From positions 1,240,001-1,304,000 of the forward strand of contig NZ_JAUSYK010000001.1 of the NCBI RefSeq assembly GCF_030816855.1: a DNA stretch of 64,000 nt. The letters are read 5' to 3'. The DNA comes from Arthrobacter sp. B3I4 (GTDB lineage Bacteria > Actinomycetota > Actinomycetes > Actinomycetales > Micrococcaceae). The translations under genes and the position numbers were made by a program. This document shows, piece by piece, positions 25,412-34,252 of this stretch; positions within the stretch are counted from its first letter, which is position 1; the number at the start of each line of letters is the position of its first letter. The notes under the pieces were generated by a model, which saw nothing but the letters and a program-made list of their open reading frames with translations, did not search any database and was not told the origin of the DNA.

Positions 25412-27801
25412 TAGGGGTTGCTTCCATTGCCGCCGCCAGGATTGCTCGACGGAGCGGGTGCGGGGTTTGCGGGGGTACTAGGGACCGGTACCGGTGCGGG
25501 GGCCGGAGCCGGCGGCTTGGCCGGTGCGGGAGCAGGCGCGGGAACCGGCGCCTGCCTTGGCTGGGTGTACTGGCGCGGAGCGGGGGCCGGGCCCTGGCTG
25601 TAGCCGCCGCCGGACAGCAGGTTCGACGGCGGCGCCGGGAACGGGTCGGTACCGTAGCCCGGAGCCACCTGGGACATGAACTTTGACCACTGCGGGCCGG
25701 CGATCATGTAACCGTCAATGCCCTTGTAGAACTGGCCGTTGACGGTGATGTTCTGGCCCGGACGCTGCTGGGAGCCCAGCGCATCACCAAACCAGGAGGC
25801 AGTGGCCAGCCCGGTGGTGTGGCCCACCACCCAGGTGGACCCGTTGTTGTTCGATGTACCGGTCTTGGCCGCGATCGGGAAGTCGGTGCGGGTGGAGATG
25901 CGGGGCTGGATCAGCGCGCCCGAGCCCTTGTTCAGGACTTCCTGCAGCGCGTAATTGACGCCCCGGGCGACCTCCGGCTTAAGCGCGTCCCGGCAGTTGG
26001 TGGCCTGCGCCGGCAGTTGGGCGCCGGTCTGGTCAGTCACGGACGTGATGGCGATCGGCTCGCAGTATTTTCCGTCATTGGCGAAGGTCGCGAAGGCGCT
26101 GGCCATGGTCAGCGGCGAGGTCTGGGTAGAGCCCAGCAGGTTCGCCGTCGTGAACATGTTGATTTTCGGGTTCGGTTCCAGGATCTTCCCGTCCTTGTCC
26201 GTCGACGGCAGGCCCGAATGCAGCCCAACGGCGTCGACGATCTTCTGGATTCCGCAGAAGTCCAGCTGGGCTGCGGAGGCGAAGGTGACGGTATTGATCG
26301 AGTTGTAGAGGCCCTCAAGAACGGTGAGCGGGCGGTACCAGCCTTCTTCCGCGTTTTGGAGGTCCTCGGCGGCGCCAAGGTCCTTCTCGGCAGTGTTGTA
26401 CGCGCCGGTGGTGACGCCGCAGGAGTTGCGCCACTTGAAGTCCAGCGGGTACTTCCGCACGGCGCCGTTCACCACCGTGTTCATGGACTTTCCTTCGTTG
26501 AGCCATTCAGCGAAGGTGAAGGGCTTCATCGTCGACCCGGGCTGGGCGCCGCCAAGGCCGTTGAGGTCGTTGCCCTTTTCGTCGTACTTGTCGACGTTAA
26601 AGTTGAGGTTGGAGTCGAACTTGCCCTCGCCCGGGAACCAGGTCGTGTTTTGAGCCATGTCGATGATCTTGCCCGTGCCAGGCTGGACCGACACCAGGGC
26701 CGCTCCCCATTTGTCCGGGTTCGCGCCGGCCGACGCGTTCACCTGCTCCTGGGCCACGGCCTGGGCCTTGGGATCCAGGGTGGTCTTGATGGTCAGGCCG
26801 CCGCGGAAAATCTTCCGCTGGCGGGCATCGGCGTCAGCCCCGTAAGCTGGGTTGTTCAGGAGCAGGTGCAGGACGTAGTCGCAGAAGTACGGCGCCGTCG
26901 CCGCGTACTGGCAGCCCTGCTTGGCCTGGGTGACCTTGGTTTCCACCGGGGCCGCGACGGCGGCGTCGTAGTCCGCCTGCTTGATCTTGCCCTGCGTCAG
27001 CATCGCTTTCAGCACCAGGTCCCGGCGCACCTTGGCGTTGTCGGGGTGGGTGATCGGATCGTAGAAGGACGGGCTGTTGACGAGGCCGGCCAGCAGCGCG
27101 GCTTGCGGCAGGGTGAGGTCCTTCGCGGAGGTGCTGAAGAAGAACTTGGAGGCGGCTTCGATGCCGTAGGCGTCGCGGTTGAAGAAGACGATGTTCAGGT
27201 AACCCTCAAGGATCTGCTCCTTGCTGAACTTCTTTTCCAGGGCAATGGCGAGCTTCATCTCGCGAAGCTTGTCGCCGACGCCCTTGTTGACGCCGTTCAG
27301 CAGGACCTGATCGCTCTTGCCTTCGGACTCCAGCGACGAGTTGATGACGTTGTTAACGTACTGCTGCGTGATGGTCGAAGCGCCCTGCTTGTTGCCGCGG
27401 GCGGTGCTGACCAGGGCGCGCACGATGCCGGTGGTGTCCACCCCGCCGTGCTCGTAGAAGCGGCTGTCCTCAATGGCGATCACCGCGTCCTTGACGTATG
27501 GCGACATCTGGTCAAGGGACACGCGGGTGCGGTTCTCGGAGAACAGGTTCGCGATCACGCTGCCGTCGGCGGCCAGAACCGTGGTCGACTGGCTCGGCGG
27601 ATCAACCTGCAGTTCGGCGGGGAGGGTCTCGAAGAATTTGATCGACCCGCTCGCCGTGTTGCCCGAGAGGGCAGCAGCGGGCACCAAAAGTCCCGCCACG
27701 AGCACGCCACAGACAACGCTCACGCCAAGGAAGAGAATGAGCTTTCCAAGGGTGGTGGCCGTGTCGAATAAAGGGTTCTTACCAGTCGCCATGTTTTCCA
27801 C
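25411..27801 (-). CDS. bifunctional penicillin-binding protein (class A)
   Basis: A 796-residue peptidoglycan glycosyltransferase/DD-transpeptidase. After a short cytoplasmic tail and a membrane helix (about 18-45) comes the GT51 domain, with EDSRFYEHGGVDTTG, GASTITQQYVNN and the KEQILEGYLNIVFF motif. The transpeptidase domain has SxxK in GSTMKPF, SxN in YNSINTV and AKTGTSN. The last 70 residues are Pro/Ala-rich (repeated PAPA units), a common wall-associated tail in actinobacteria. The start may be GTG 27801 or ATG 27792; neither has a clear ribosome site. Coupled to the metallophosphoesterase downstream and divergent from DUF4177 by only 28 bases. Confidence 0.93.
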   Translation of the reverse strand: MENMATGKNPLFDTATTLGKLILFLGVSVVCGVLVAGLLVPAAALSGNTASGSIKFFETLPAELQVDPPSQSTTVLAADGSVIANLFSENRTRVSLDQMSPYVKDAVIAIEDSRFYEHGGVDTTGIVRALVSTARGNKQGASTITQQYVNNVINSSLESEGKSDQVLLNGVNKGVGDKLREMKLAIALEKKFSKEQILEGYLNIVFFNRDAYGIEAASKFFFSTSAKDLTLPQAALLAGLVNSPSFYDPITHPDNAKVRRDLVLKAMLTQGKIKQADYDAAVAAPVETKVTQAKQGCQYAATAPYFCDYVLHLLLNNPAYGADADARQRKIFRGGLTIKTTLDPKAQAVAQEQVNASAGANPDKWGAALVSVQPGTGKIIDMAQNTTWFPGEGKFDSNLNFNVDKYDEKGNDLNGLGGAQPGSTMKPFTFAEWLNEGKSMNTVVNGAVRKYPLDFKWRNSCGVTTGAYNTAEKDLGAAEDLQNAEEGWYRPLTVLEGLYNSINTVTFASAAQLDFCGIQKIVDAVGLHSGLPSTDKDGKILEPNPKINMFTTANLLGSTQTSPLTMASAFATFANDGKYCEPIAITSVTDQTGAQLPAQATNCRDALKPEVARGVNYALQEVLNKGSGALIQPRISTRTDFPIAAKTGTSNNNGSTWVVGHTTGLATASWFGDALGSQQRPGQNITVNGQFYKGIDGYMIAGPQWSKFMSQVAPGYGTDPFPAPPSNLLSGGGYSQGPAPAPRQYTQPRQAPVPAPAPAPAKPPAPAPAPVPVPSTPANPAPAPSSNPGGGNGSNP

Positions 27802-27816
27802 TTTAGCGGCAAGGAC

Positions 27817-27829
27817 TAGGCTTTACTTC
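27817..27829 (+). promoter_or_regulatory. TAGGCT -10 box giving a leaderless transcript
   Basis: TAGGCT (27817-27822) fits the actinobacterial TANNNT -10 and ends seven bases before the ATG at 27830. No Shine-Dalgarno is present, so transcription would start at the A of the start codon. No good -35 is visible. Confidence 0.45.
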
Positions 27830-27985
27830 ATGACCAAATGGGAGTACGCCACGATTCCGCTCATTATCCACGCCACGAAGCAGATCCTGGATCAGTGGGG
27901 CGACGACGGCTGGGAGCTTGTCCAGGTAGTTCCGGGCCCCGACGGAAACGGCCTGGTTGCCTACTTGAAGCGGGAGAAGCAGTAG
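27830..27985 (+). CDS. DUF4177-like small protein
   Basis: A 51-residue protein (TKWEYATIPLII, then QWGDDGWELVQVVPGPDGNG, LVAYLKREK) of the DUF4177 type, small beta-rich proteins of unknown function. It lies 28 bases from the divergent PBP start and two bases before the RidA gene on the same strand. The gene has no ribosome site and probably begins at the transcript 5' end. Confidence 0.75.
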   Translation: MTKWEYATIPLIIHATKQILDQWGDDGWELVQVVPGPDGNGLVAYLKREKQ

Positions 27986-27987
27986 CC

Positions 27988-28578
27988 ATGAGCACCGCCG
28001 AAACTGCCCGTGCGGGCGCCGGTGCAGAGACCCCGAACGTCGCCGGGAACGCCGCCTCGCAAGGTGAAAGCGACGTACGCACCGGCGCGCCGTCCGCTGT
28101 CGAGCAGCGCCTCGCCGAGCTCGGGCTGACGCTTCCTGCTGTGGCCGCACCGGTGGCTGCGTATGTGCCGGCTGTCATCTCCGGCAACCACGTCTACACC
28201 TCTGGCCAACTCCCGTTCATCGACGGCGCGCTTGAAGCCACCGGCAAGGTCTCGTCCGGAACTGAGGGCACCTCGGATGAACCGACAGTGTCACCGGACG
28301 CAGCCAAGCGTTACGCCGAGATTTGCGCCGTGAATGCCCTCGCCGCAGTGAAAAGCGTGATCGGCGATCTGGACCGCATCACACGGATCGTGAAAGTAGT
28401 GGGATTCGTCTCCTCCGACCCCTCGTTCACCGGACAACCCGGCGTCATCAACGGCGCGTCCGAACTGCTGGGCAAAGTCCTGGGGGACGCCGGCCAGCAC
28501 GCACGTTCCGCCGTCGGCGTTTCGGTGCTGCCGCTCGACTCGCCGGTCGAGGTCGAACTCATCGCTGAATTCGCTTAG
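27988..28578 (+). CDS. RidA (YjgF/YER057c) family protein
   Basis: A 196-residue protein with a C-terminal RidA fold from about residue 45: LAELGLTLPAVAAPVAAYVP, NHVYTSGQLPFIDG, then AAKRYAEICAVNALAAVKSV and VVGFVSSDPSF. RidA proteins deaminate reactive enamine intermediates from PLP enzymes; this longer form lacks the usual catalytic Arg context I would expect, so activity is uncertain. An Ala/Gly-rich 40-residue N-terminal extension precedes the domain. ATG 27988 follows the DUF4177 stop by two bases. Confidence 0.85.
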   Translation: MSTAETARAGAGAETPNVAGNAASQGESDVRTGAPSAVEQRLAELGLTLPAVAAPVAAYVPAVISGNHVYTSGQLPFIDGALEATGKVSSGTEGTSDEPTVSPDAAKRYAEICAVNALAAVKSVIGDLDRITRIVKVVGFVSSDPSFTGQPGVINGASELLGKVLGDAGQHARSAVGVSVLPLDSPVEVELIAEFA

Positions 28579-28594
28579 AAGCCGGTCGTTTCCC

Positions 28595-29506
28595 TTGCCG
28601 CACCTAGCACGACGTCTGTTCGTCCTTCCCCCGGATCTCGAGGGGGCCGCCCGCAGCTGGCTTGAACACGGCGAGCGGACGCCGCGCGCGCCCCGCTATG
28701 CGTCCTCGGTAGTTCTGCTGCGGGATTCGCCCACCGGGCTGGAGACCTGGCTGGGGTACCGGCCCGGTACTTCCCCGCTCGGTGTGCTCGCGTTTCCCGG
28801 CGGCTCGCTGGAAGCGTCCGACAACGACGCCGTCAGCTGGCTTGGCCCGACGCCGCAGTACTGGGCGGAGAAGATGGGAACGCCCGACGTCGGCCTGGCC
28901 CGCCGCCACGTGGTGGGCGCCATCCGCGAGCTCTTCGAAGAGACCGGCATCCTGCTGGCCGGGCCCGACCTGTCCTCCACGGTGGAAGGCACCTCCACGG
29001 GGGAGTGGATGCGGGCGCGGGAAGCAGTGGCCGACCAGGAGAAGTCCTTCACCGATGTGCTCGCCAAGCGCGGGCTGTCGGTGCGGACCGACCTGCTCAA
29101 GCCGCTGGTGAACTGGCTCAGCCCGGACTTCTCCCACCGGCGTTTCAACACCCGGTATTTTGCCGCGACCGTCCCGGTGAACCAGCAGCCGTCGCTGTTG
29201 GCCAGCAAAGGGGTATGGGCGCGCTGGGTCTGTGCCCGCAAGGTCATTGCCGAGCGGGACACCACGGCCCTGGGCGACGAGGTGGGCCAGCCGAATACAG
29301 TGGGCCTCACCTTGGGCGAACTGCTGGTTCCCGGGTCCGAGATCATGCTTGAGAAGATGGCAGCCGCCAACGGCTGCATTGCGTACCTCAGTTACAAGCG
29401 AACCGCCCACGCGTACCAGCCGGCGCTGGTCGAGGAGGGCGGCAAACTCATGTTGGAGGTTGAGGCCGCGAAGACCGTGGCAGGGGAACCCCAGCGCGAG
29501 CGCTGA
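28595..29506 (+). CDS. Nudix hydrolase (NUDT19-like)
   Basis: A 303-residue Nudix protein. The Nudix box is split by an insertion: LAFPGGSLEASDND, a 30-residue insert, then RRHVVGAIRELFEETGILLAG with the catalytic REL-FEE glutamates. This layout is that of the NUDT19/RP2p-like group, some of which cleave CoA. The start is TTG 28595 (LPHLARRLFV), 17 bases after the RidA stop. It completes a DUF4177-RidA-Nudix run that could serve metabolite repair. Confidence 0.82.
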   Translation: MPHLARRLFVLPPDLEGAARSWLEHGERTPRAPRYASSVVLLRDSPTGLETWLGYRPGTSPLGVLAFPGGSLEASDNDAVSWLGPTPQYWAEKMGTPDVGLARRHVVGAIRELFEETGILLAGPDLSSTVEGTSTGEWMRAREAVADQEKSFTDVLAKRGLSVRTDLLKPLVNWLSPDFSHRRFNTRYFAATVPVNQQPSLLASKGVWARWVCARKVIAERDTTALGDEVGQPNTVGLTLGELLVPGSEIMLEKMAAANGCIAYLSYKRTAHAYQPALVEEGGKLMLEVEAAKTVAGEPQRER

Positions 29507-29554
29507 CCGTACCCGCCGGGCCAGGGTTGCAATGCGACCACGCGCTGTGCCCGG

Positions 29555-29577
29555 TCCCTGACCTCAGAGGTCAGGGA
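29555..29577. terminator. inverted repeat between convergent genes
   Basis: TCCCTGACCTC (29555-29565) is followed after one base by its exact complement GAGGTCAGGGA (29567-29577). It sits between the Nudix stop (29506) and the convergent lipoprotein stop (29571) and would act as a terminator, though no strong T-run follows. Confidence 0.55.
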
Positions 29578-30200
29578 TGTTTGACCCAGCAGGCCAAGAT
29601 GGTGGTGGAAAGCTGGTAAGCCAGCGCGTTCCGGCTCACGCCCTCCGGCCCCAACGTTGCTGGCAGATCGGAGGCATCCACTTGCAAGACAAAGCTGTCC
29701 TTTTGGAAAACTGCTGATCCGTCACCGGTTTCGTAGGCCGGGAAACCGAGGTTTGCGAGGCCCTCGATGGGGCTGGCGTCCTTCGCCAGGGCCTGCATGG
29801 CGTTGAAGTATGTCAGTGCCGATGCCTGGTCCTTCGCCTCCCTGACGGAGATCTCCAAGGACCCCTCCTTGAGATGGTAGGTGCAGGTGAACGTGTTGTC
29901 GGCCCACTTATCGACTGTGTGCGGTTTCGAGTCCAAATCCAAAATAGCTGTCAGCCTGTCCATCGGCTGGTCCCCGCACACCATCCGTGCAGCGTCGCTG
30001 GGACCTGCGGCTTGCGGCGTGCCCGGGTGTGAGGAGGAGCCGTGGCTGTGCCCGCCGGCGTGCGCCGATTCGCCGGCAGCTGAGGACGACAGCGGGGCCT
30101 CTGCGGCGACCGGCGTTACGGATCCGGCGGCTGTTGCACAACCGGATAGCAGCAGTGATGTGGCGGCCAGCGCAGCCAGGGCGTGCCTACGGTGTTTCAT
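29571..30200 (-). CDS. lipoprotein with His-rich segment, function unknown
   Basis: A 209-residue predicted lipoprotein: basic start MKHRRHALAAL, hydrophobic core and lipobox LLSGC at about residue 20. After a Ser/Ala linker comes a histidine-rich stretch (HAGGHSHGSSSH) that may bind metal. The C-terminal domain (about 75-209) has two cysteines, a YHLKEGSLEISVREAKDQ segment and a terminal ACWVKHP; I do not recognise its fold with confidence. ATG 30200 is chosen as the start because it gives a standard signal. It follows the class F sortase gene by 53 bases on the same strand. Confidence 0.7.
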   Translation of the reverse strand: MKHRRHALAALAATSLLLSGCATAAGSVTPVAAEAPLSSSAAGESAHAGGHSHGSSSHPGTPQAAGPSDAARMVCGDQPMDRLTAILDLDSKPHTVDKWADNTFTCTYHLKEGSLEISVREAKDQASALTYFNAMQALAKDASPIEGLANLGFPAYETGDGSAVFQKDSFVLQVDASDLPATLGPEGVSRNALAYQLSTTILACWVKHP

Positions 30201-30253
30201 GTCCAGTCCATTCGGCGTCAGTAGCCGCTCACGGTATGAGCGGGATCCGGGTT

Positions 30254-30952
30254 TCAAACTCTTAGTTTTGCGAAGATGACGTAGTTGTCATCGAAGAGCT
30301 GGGTGGCGGGGTCGTAACCGTCGCATGTGATGAGCCGGAGCTCAGCTCCGGGGGTGGTGCCGTAGACCTCCAGGGTGGGGAAGTCGTTTTTGCTGTACTG
30401 GGCGCCGTGGTCGACCGTGAACACTGCCATGGTGCCATCGGCCCGGGAGACCTTGACATCGGTTCCCGGTGTGAGCTTGCGGAGGTCAGCGAAAACGCCG
30501 GTGGCACCGCCGAGCGCGTTGACGTGGCCCAGGATTACGGATGGTCCTCGTTCTCCTGGGGTGGGAGAGCCGTCGTACCAGCCGGCGGGCGCTCCGTTGC
30601 CGCTGTCCTGCGGGACCTCGAGGGAGCCGTTCTCCCGGAGTCCGAGTTTCAGGAGGTCGGTTTGCAGGCCGATGGCCTGGATTTCCAAGGTCACCGGCTC
30701 GGATCGGGTCAGCACCGCGGGCTCCGCCATCGCGGGCGCGGCAGACGGACTCGATGTGGGAGGCACCGCTCTGGCGGAGCCGGGGGCTGCGGTGGTGGCC
30801 GGGGAGGGTAAGGCGGAAAACGAAGACGGCGAGCCGGCGTCGGGTGTTCCGTTGTTTCCCGTGCCGCAGCCGGACAGCGTCAGCAGGAGCAGAACCCCGG
30901 CCGTGACGGCGGCGCAGAGGCTTCCGAAGCGGCCGGGATTCTTGGTTCTCAC
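30254..30952 (-). CDS. class F sortase
   Basis: A 232-residue transpeptidase-type enzyme that anchors surface proteins. An N-terminal signal ends in LLTLSGC (Cys29), so it may be a lipoprotein rather than membrane-spanning. A low-complexity Pro/Ser linker leads to the sortase domain (about 85-232), with catalytic His133 in ILGHVN and Cys210 in RLITCDGYD. The Arg usually found shortly after the Cys is not at its expected place (LFDDNYVIFA). It lies 24 bases after the CHRD-domain surface protein, its likely substrate. Confidence 0.85.
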   Translation of the reverse strand: MRTKNPGRFGSLCAAVTAGVLLLLTLSGCGTGNNGTPDAGSPSSFSALPSPATTAAPGSARAVPPTSSPSAAPAMAEPAVLTRSEPVTLEIQAIGLQTDLLKLGLRENGSLEVPQDSGNGAPAGWYDGSPTPGERGPSVILGHVNALGGATGVFADLRKLTPGTDVKVSRADGTMAVFTVDHGAQYSKNDFPTLEVYGTTPGAELRLITCDGYDPATQLFDDNYVIFAKLRV

Positions 30953-30976
30953 AGTAGTGATCCGGTCAGCCGGTGC

Positions 30977-31747
30977 TTAAGCTGCCGCACCGGCGGTGCG
31001 GCGGCGGATAATGTAGCCGCCGCCGGCGAGGGCCGCCAGGGTGAGGCCGCCGCCAAGGGCGAGGGCGCCGGTATCGGTGCCCGCTTCAGTCGTGACGCCT
31101 GTGTCAGCGCCACCGACAGGCATAGTCATCTGGCCGGCCTTCAGGGTCCCGCACAGCGCCGGGGAGGTAGCGGCCAGCGGAAGGGACGGTGCAAGGTCGC
31201 TCTTGGCGGCCTGTCCTGCCGCGCTGAGTGTGGCCGGGTCAAGGCCGTGGACGACTACCACAGCGGTGCCGGCTTGGAGGGCTGCCTTGGTCTCGGCATT
31301 CAATTCGAACGTGCGGTCAATGGTGTAGGCGGCACCCTGGCCGCCAACCTTGAGGTCAAGGCCGGCTGCGGGGCTGGTGTCGCCGCTCGTGGACAAAGTA
31401 GTGGCGATAGCGCCGTAGGAGGGAGCACCTTCGGTAGTGGAGATGACTTTGTCACCGTCCTTGTCGGCCGACGGCGCCGGGCATGTGCCTTGGGCTCCGC
31501 CGTGGATGTGTTGAACGTGCGGGTACGGTGCGTCCATGAAGGTCGCGGGCATCCCGGCGACCTTCAGGACAACATGTGCCTGGTTGCCCGTGACGTCAAC
31601 CGTGACGGTACCGGAGCCAGCGCTGCCGTTGACCTGGCCCAAAGTGGACTGATAGGACTGGTCCGCTGCCATTGCGGGAGAGCCGGATACGGCCAAGGCA
31701 GCCAAAGCCAAGGTAGGGACCGCCATCAGGCGAAGGGTCTTTTTCAT
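30977..31747 (-). CDS. secreted CHRD-domain protein with C-terminal sorting-like signal
   Basis: A 256-residue exported protein: signal peptide cleaved after about AMA (27), a CHRD-type beta domain (about 30-195, with HVVLKVAGMPATFMDAPYP and HVQHIHGG), then a Gly/Thr linker and a C-terminal hydrophobic helix ending in IIRRRTAGAAA. The tail looks like a cell-wall sorting signal, but LPxTG is replaced by something like AGTDTG. ATG 31747 is preferred over the longer open frame to 31858 because only this one begins with a signal peptide. The class F sortase follows on the same strand. Confidence 0.75.
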   Translation of the reverse strand: MKKTLRLMAVPTLALAALAVSGSPAMAADQSYQSTLGQVNGSAGSGTVTVDVTGNQAHVVLKVAGMPATFMDAPYPHVQHIHGGAQGTCPAPSADKDGDKVISTTEGAPSYGAIATTLSTSGDTSPAAGLDLKVGGQGAAYTIDRTFELNAETKAALQAGTAVVVVHGLDPATLSAAGQAAKSDLAPSLPLAATSPALCGTLKAGQMTMPVGGADTGVTTEAGTDTGALALGGGLTLAALAGGGYIIRRRTAGAAA

Positions 31748-32180
31748 GTTGTAGATCTCCTCATACACGTGCGTGGGATGTTCGCACCCCCGGAGAGGGG
31801 CCACCTGTACTTCGGAACGGATCGTGACAAGGATGGGTAAGCATATGACATAGCCCACATTGCTTCTTAACCGCCCGCGGGCATCGGTTACGCCAAATTA
31901 TGTCCGTTTGACACGGGCAAGCACCTTGACCGCGGGTGGATGCCGTTGGAGCCAAAACCCGCCTTCGTGCAGGCAGGCCCGACGGTACAACGCCATTCGG
32001 ACCTCATCTGAGAGAAAACACATCAAGGCTCCGTCCTCACGGGGGACGCAGCCTTGAAATGTGAAAAAGGGGAAGCCTGACCTGCGGGCCGGAAGCCTGC
32101 ACCGCCGAAGAATTGCAGCACCGACCCTCGGCGCGCAGTTCGTAACGGGCAGGCCCTTCGCTTTGAGCTTTTGGGGACGG
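31748..32180. other. 433-base intergenic region between the CHRD gene and crp
   Basis: No gene seen. It holds the CHRD gene promoter region and, at 31838-31844, TAAGCAT, a half-site of the TAAGCATGCTTACTA motif found near three other genes. A stem-loop at 32024-32056 lies toward the crp side. Confidence 0.6.
32024..32056 (-). terminator. stem-loop, probable crp terminator
   Basis: CAAGGCT-C-CGTCC pairs with GGACG-C-AGCCTTG around a seven-base loop. On the minus strand it is followed by ATGTGTTTTCTC. It lies about 125 bases after the crp stop. Confidence 0.5.
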
Positions 32181-32858
32181 TTAGCGCGAGCGCTGGCGGA
32201 GGCGCTGCATGTCAAGAATGACGACGGCGCGAGCCTCCAGCCGCAGCCAGCCGCGCTGGACGAACTCGGCGAGGGCCTTGTTGACCGTTTCGCGGGAAGC
32301 GCCGACCAGTTGGGCCAGCTCTTCCTGGGTCAGTTCGTGGGCAACGAGGACGCCGTCGGTCGCAGGGCGGCCGAAGCGGTCCGCCAGGTCGAGCAGGGCT
32401 TTGGCGACGCGGCCCGGGACGTCCGAGAACACCAGGTCGGACAGGGAATCATTGGTTCGGCGCAGGCGGCGGGCGAGGGCCTGCAGCAGCTGGGCGGACA
32501 CCTCTGGGCGGGTGCGAAGGAGGGCGTTCAGGCTTTCGTTCTTCAGCCCGGCCAGCCGCGTTTCGGAGACAGCAGTCGCGGTGGCCGTGCGCGGGCTCGG
32601 GTCGAACAGCGCCATTTCGCCGAAGAGCTCGCCCGGGCCGAGGATGGCGAGCAAGGACTCGCGGCCGTCGGGGGAGGTGCGGCCGAGCTTCACTTTGCCC
32701 GAGACGATGAAGTAGAGCTGGTCACCCTGGTCGCCTTCCCGGAAAACCGAGGCCCCGCGTGAGAGGTCCACCTCGGTGAGCTCGTCCGTCAGCAAACGGA
32801 AGGCCTCGTCGTCGAGCGTGGCGAAAAGGGGTGCGCGGCGCAATACCTCGATGTCCAT
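32181..32858 (-). CDS. crp: Crp/Fnr family regulator (actinobacterial Crp/GlxR)
   Basis: A 225-residue cAMP-receptor-type regulator. The cyclic-nucleotide domain (about 10-125) has the phosphate-binding cassette GELFGEMALFDPSPRTATA. The C-terminal helix-turn-helix is LTQEELAQLVGASRETVNKA. Length and sequence are those of the global regulator Crp/GlxR of actinobacteria, controlling carbon metabolism. It is divergent from marP. A candidate binding site is at 24352-24367. Confidence 0.92.
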   Translation of the reverse strand: MDIEVLRRAPLFATLDDEAFRLLTDELTEVDLSRGASVFREGDQGDQLYFIVSGKVKLGRTSPDGRESLLAILGPGELFGEMALFDPSPRTATATAVSETRLAGLKNESLNALLRTRPEVSAQLLQALARRLRRTNDSLSDLVFSDVPGRVAKALLDLADRFGRPATDGVLVAHELTQEELAQLVGASRETVNKALAEFVQRGWLRLEARAVVILDMQRLRQRSR

Positions 32859-33052
32859 AAAATCTCCTGACTAAACTGTGTCGGCTGGGGCGCTCCAGCT
32901 ATTCTTTCAGAAGTTTGCGGCTTCTGTGACGTACTTGGCATCGAGGCGGCCTAATCACAAGGCTGCCGACCCTCCGGCCTGGTGCCCGGCAACTGACTTC
33001 GTGTCAGCCCGCGCCGGTAGAATGAGCTCCTACCAGTATCTAAGGAGCCCCG

Positions 33053-34234
33053 GTGTTTGGCTTGACCATCTTGGACCTGGCGTTGCTCTTGACGCTCTTG
33101 TCCTACCTGATCTACGGCCTGCGGAACGGCTTCTTGGTGACCCTTGGCGGCATTGCAGGGTTCGCGGCCGGAGCAGTGGCCGCTTTCGTTTCGGTGCCCA
33201 TCGTGAGCGACCTGGTGGACGATCCGGGCTGGCGGCTCACCGCCATCATCGCCACCGCAGTGCTGCTGATGATGATCGGGCACGGGCTGGGAACCATGAT
33301 CGGACGGCGCATCCGCAGCGTCGTCAAAATCCCGCCGCTCCGGCTGGCCGACCGGGTGATCGGCGGCGGAGTCAACGTCGTCGTATCCGCGCTGGTGATG
33401 TCCATGCTGGCGTTCAGCATCAGCGCCCTGGGCGTTCCCTTCGTTTCGCAGCAGCTCGCCGACTCCAAGGTGATCGGTTTCATAGACGGCGTCACCCCCA
33501 CGCCGTTGAAGACGTCAATGGCCCAGTTGCGCTCCACAGTGATTGGCGACGGGATTCCGACGCTGCTCGAGGGTATCGGCGGCCAGCCCGTAACCGTCCC
33601 GGACGCCAGCACGGACACGCCCGCCCTGAACGGCGCTGCCGCTTCGGTGCTGAAGATCGCCGGAACCGCGTACCAGTGCGGACAGAACCAGACAGGCAGT
33701 GGCTTTGTCGTTTCCCCGGACCGGGTCGTGACCAACGCCCACGTCGTGGCCGGCGTCCCGGAGCCCGTCGTCGAGGTTCCCGGCGGCGGGGCGCTGCCCG
33801 GCCGGGTCGTCTACTTCGACAGCCAGCATGACCTGGCCGTCCTGGCCGTCGAGGGGCTGCCATCCGCGCCGTTGCCGCTTGGCTCCAATCTTCCTGCCGG
33901 CAGTCCGGCTGCGTTCGCGGGCTACCCGCACGGCGGACCGTTCCAGTCCAAGCCCGCGGCCGTGCGGGACATCGCCACCGTTCTGGTCCCGGACATCTAC
34001 GGCAACAACGCTGCGCCCGAGGATGTCTACCGGCTCGCCGGCGATGTGCAGCCCGGGAACTCGGGCGGCCCGCTCCTCACCACGGACGGACGGGTGGCCG
34101 GTGTCGTGTTTGCCAAGTCCACCTCCGAGAACTCGCTCGGGTTCGCCATCACTATGAACGATCTGGGCCCCGTGGCTGCACAGGCGCCCGGGCTGGGCGC
34201 AGCCGTCTCGCCCGGTCAGTGCGTCAAGAAATAG
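33053..34234 (+). CDS. MarP family membrane serine protease
   Basis: A 393-residue protein with a CvpA-like membrane part (four helices, residues 1-145) and an extracytoplasmic trypsin-like protease domain. The catalytic triad is H230 (TNAHVV), D260 (HDLAVL) and S337 (GNSGGPL). Two cysteines (YQCGQNQ and PGQCVKK) may form the disulfide seen in mycobacterial MarP, which is needed for acid and oxidative stress resistance. AAGGAG lies six bases before GTG 33053. Confidence 0.92.
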   Translation: MFGLTILDLALLLTLLSYLIYGLRNGFLVTLGGIAGFAAGAVAAFVSVPIVSDLVDDPGWRLTAIIATAVLLMMIGHGLGTMIGRRIRSVVKIPPLRLADRVIGGGVNVVVSALVMSMLAFSISALGVPFVSQQLADSKVIGFIDGVTPTPLKTSMAQLRSTVIGDGIPTLLEGIGGQPVTVPDASTDTPALNGAAASVLKIAGTAYQCGQNQTGSGFVVSPDRVVTNAHVVAGVPEPVVEVPGGGALPGRVVYFDSQHDLAVLAVEGLPSAPLPLGSNLPAGSPAAFAGYPHGGPFQSKPAAVRDIATVLVPDIYGNNAAPEDVYRLAGDVQPGNSGGPLLTTDGRVAGVVFAKSTSENSLGFAITMNDLGPVAAQAPGLGAAVSPGQCVKK

Positions 34235-34252
34235 CGAAACGAACCGGCGCCC

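Noticed and set aside
25819..27771. 650-codon plus-strand open frame
   Set aside because: Antisense to the PBP gene, which has all its catalytic motifs; the translation is low-complexity with no known domain.
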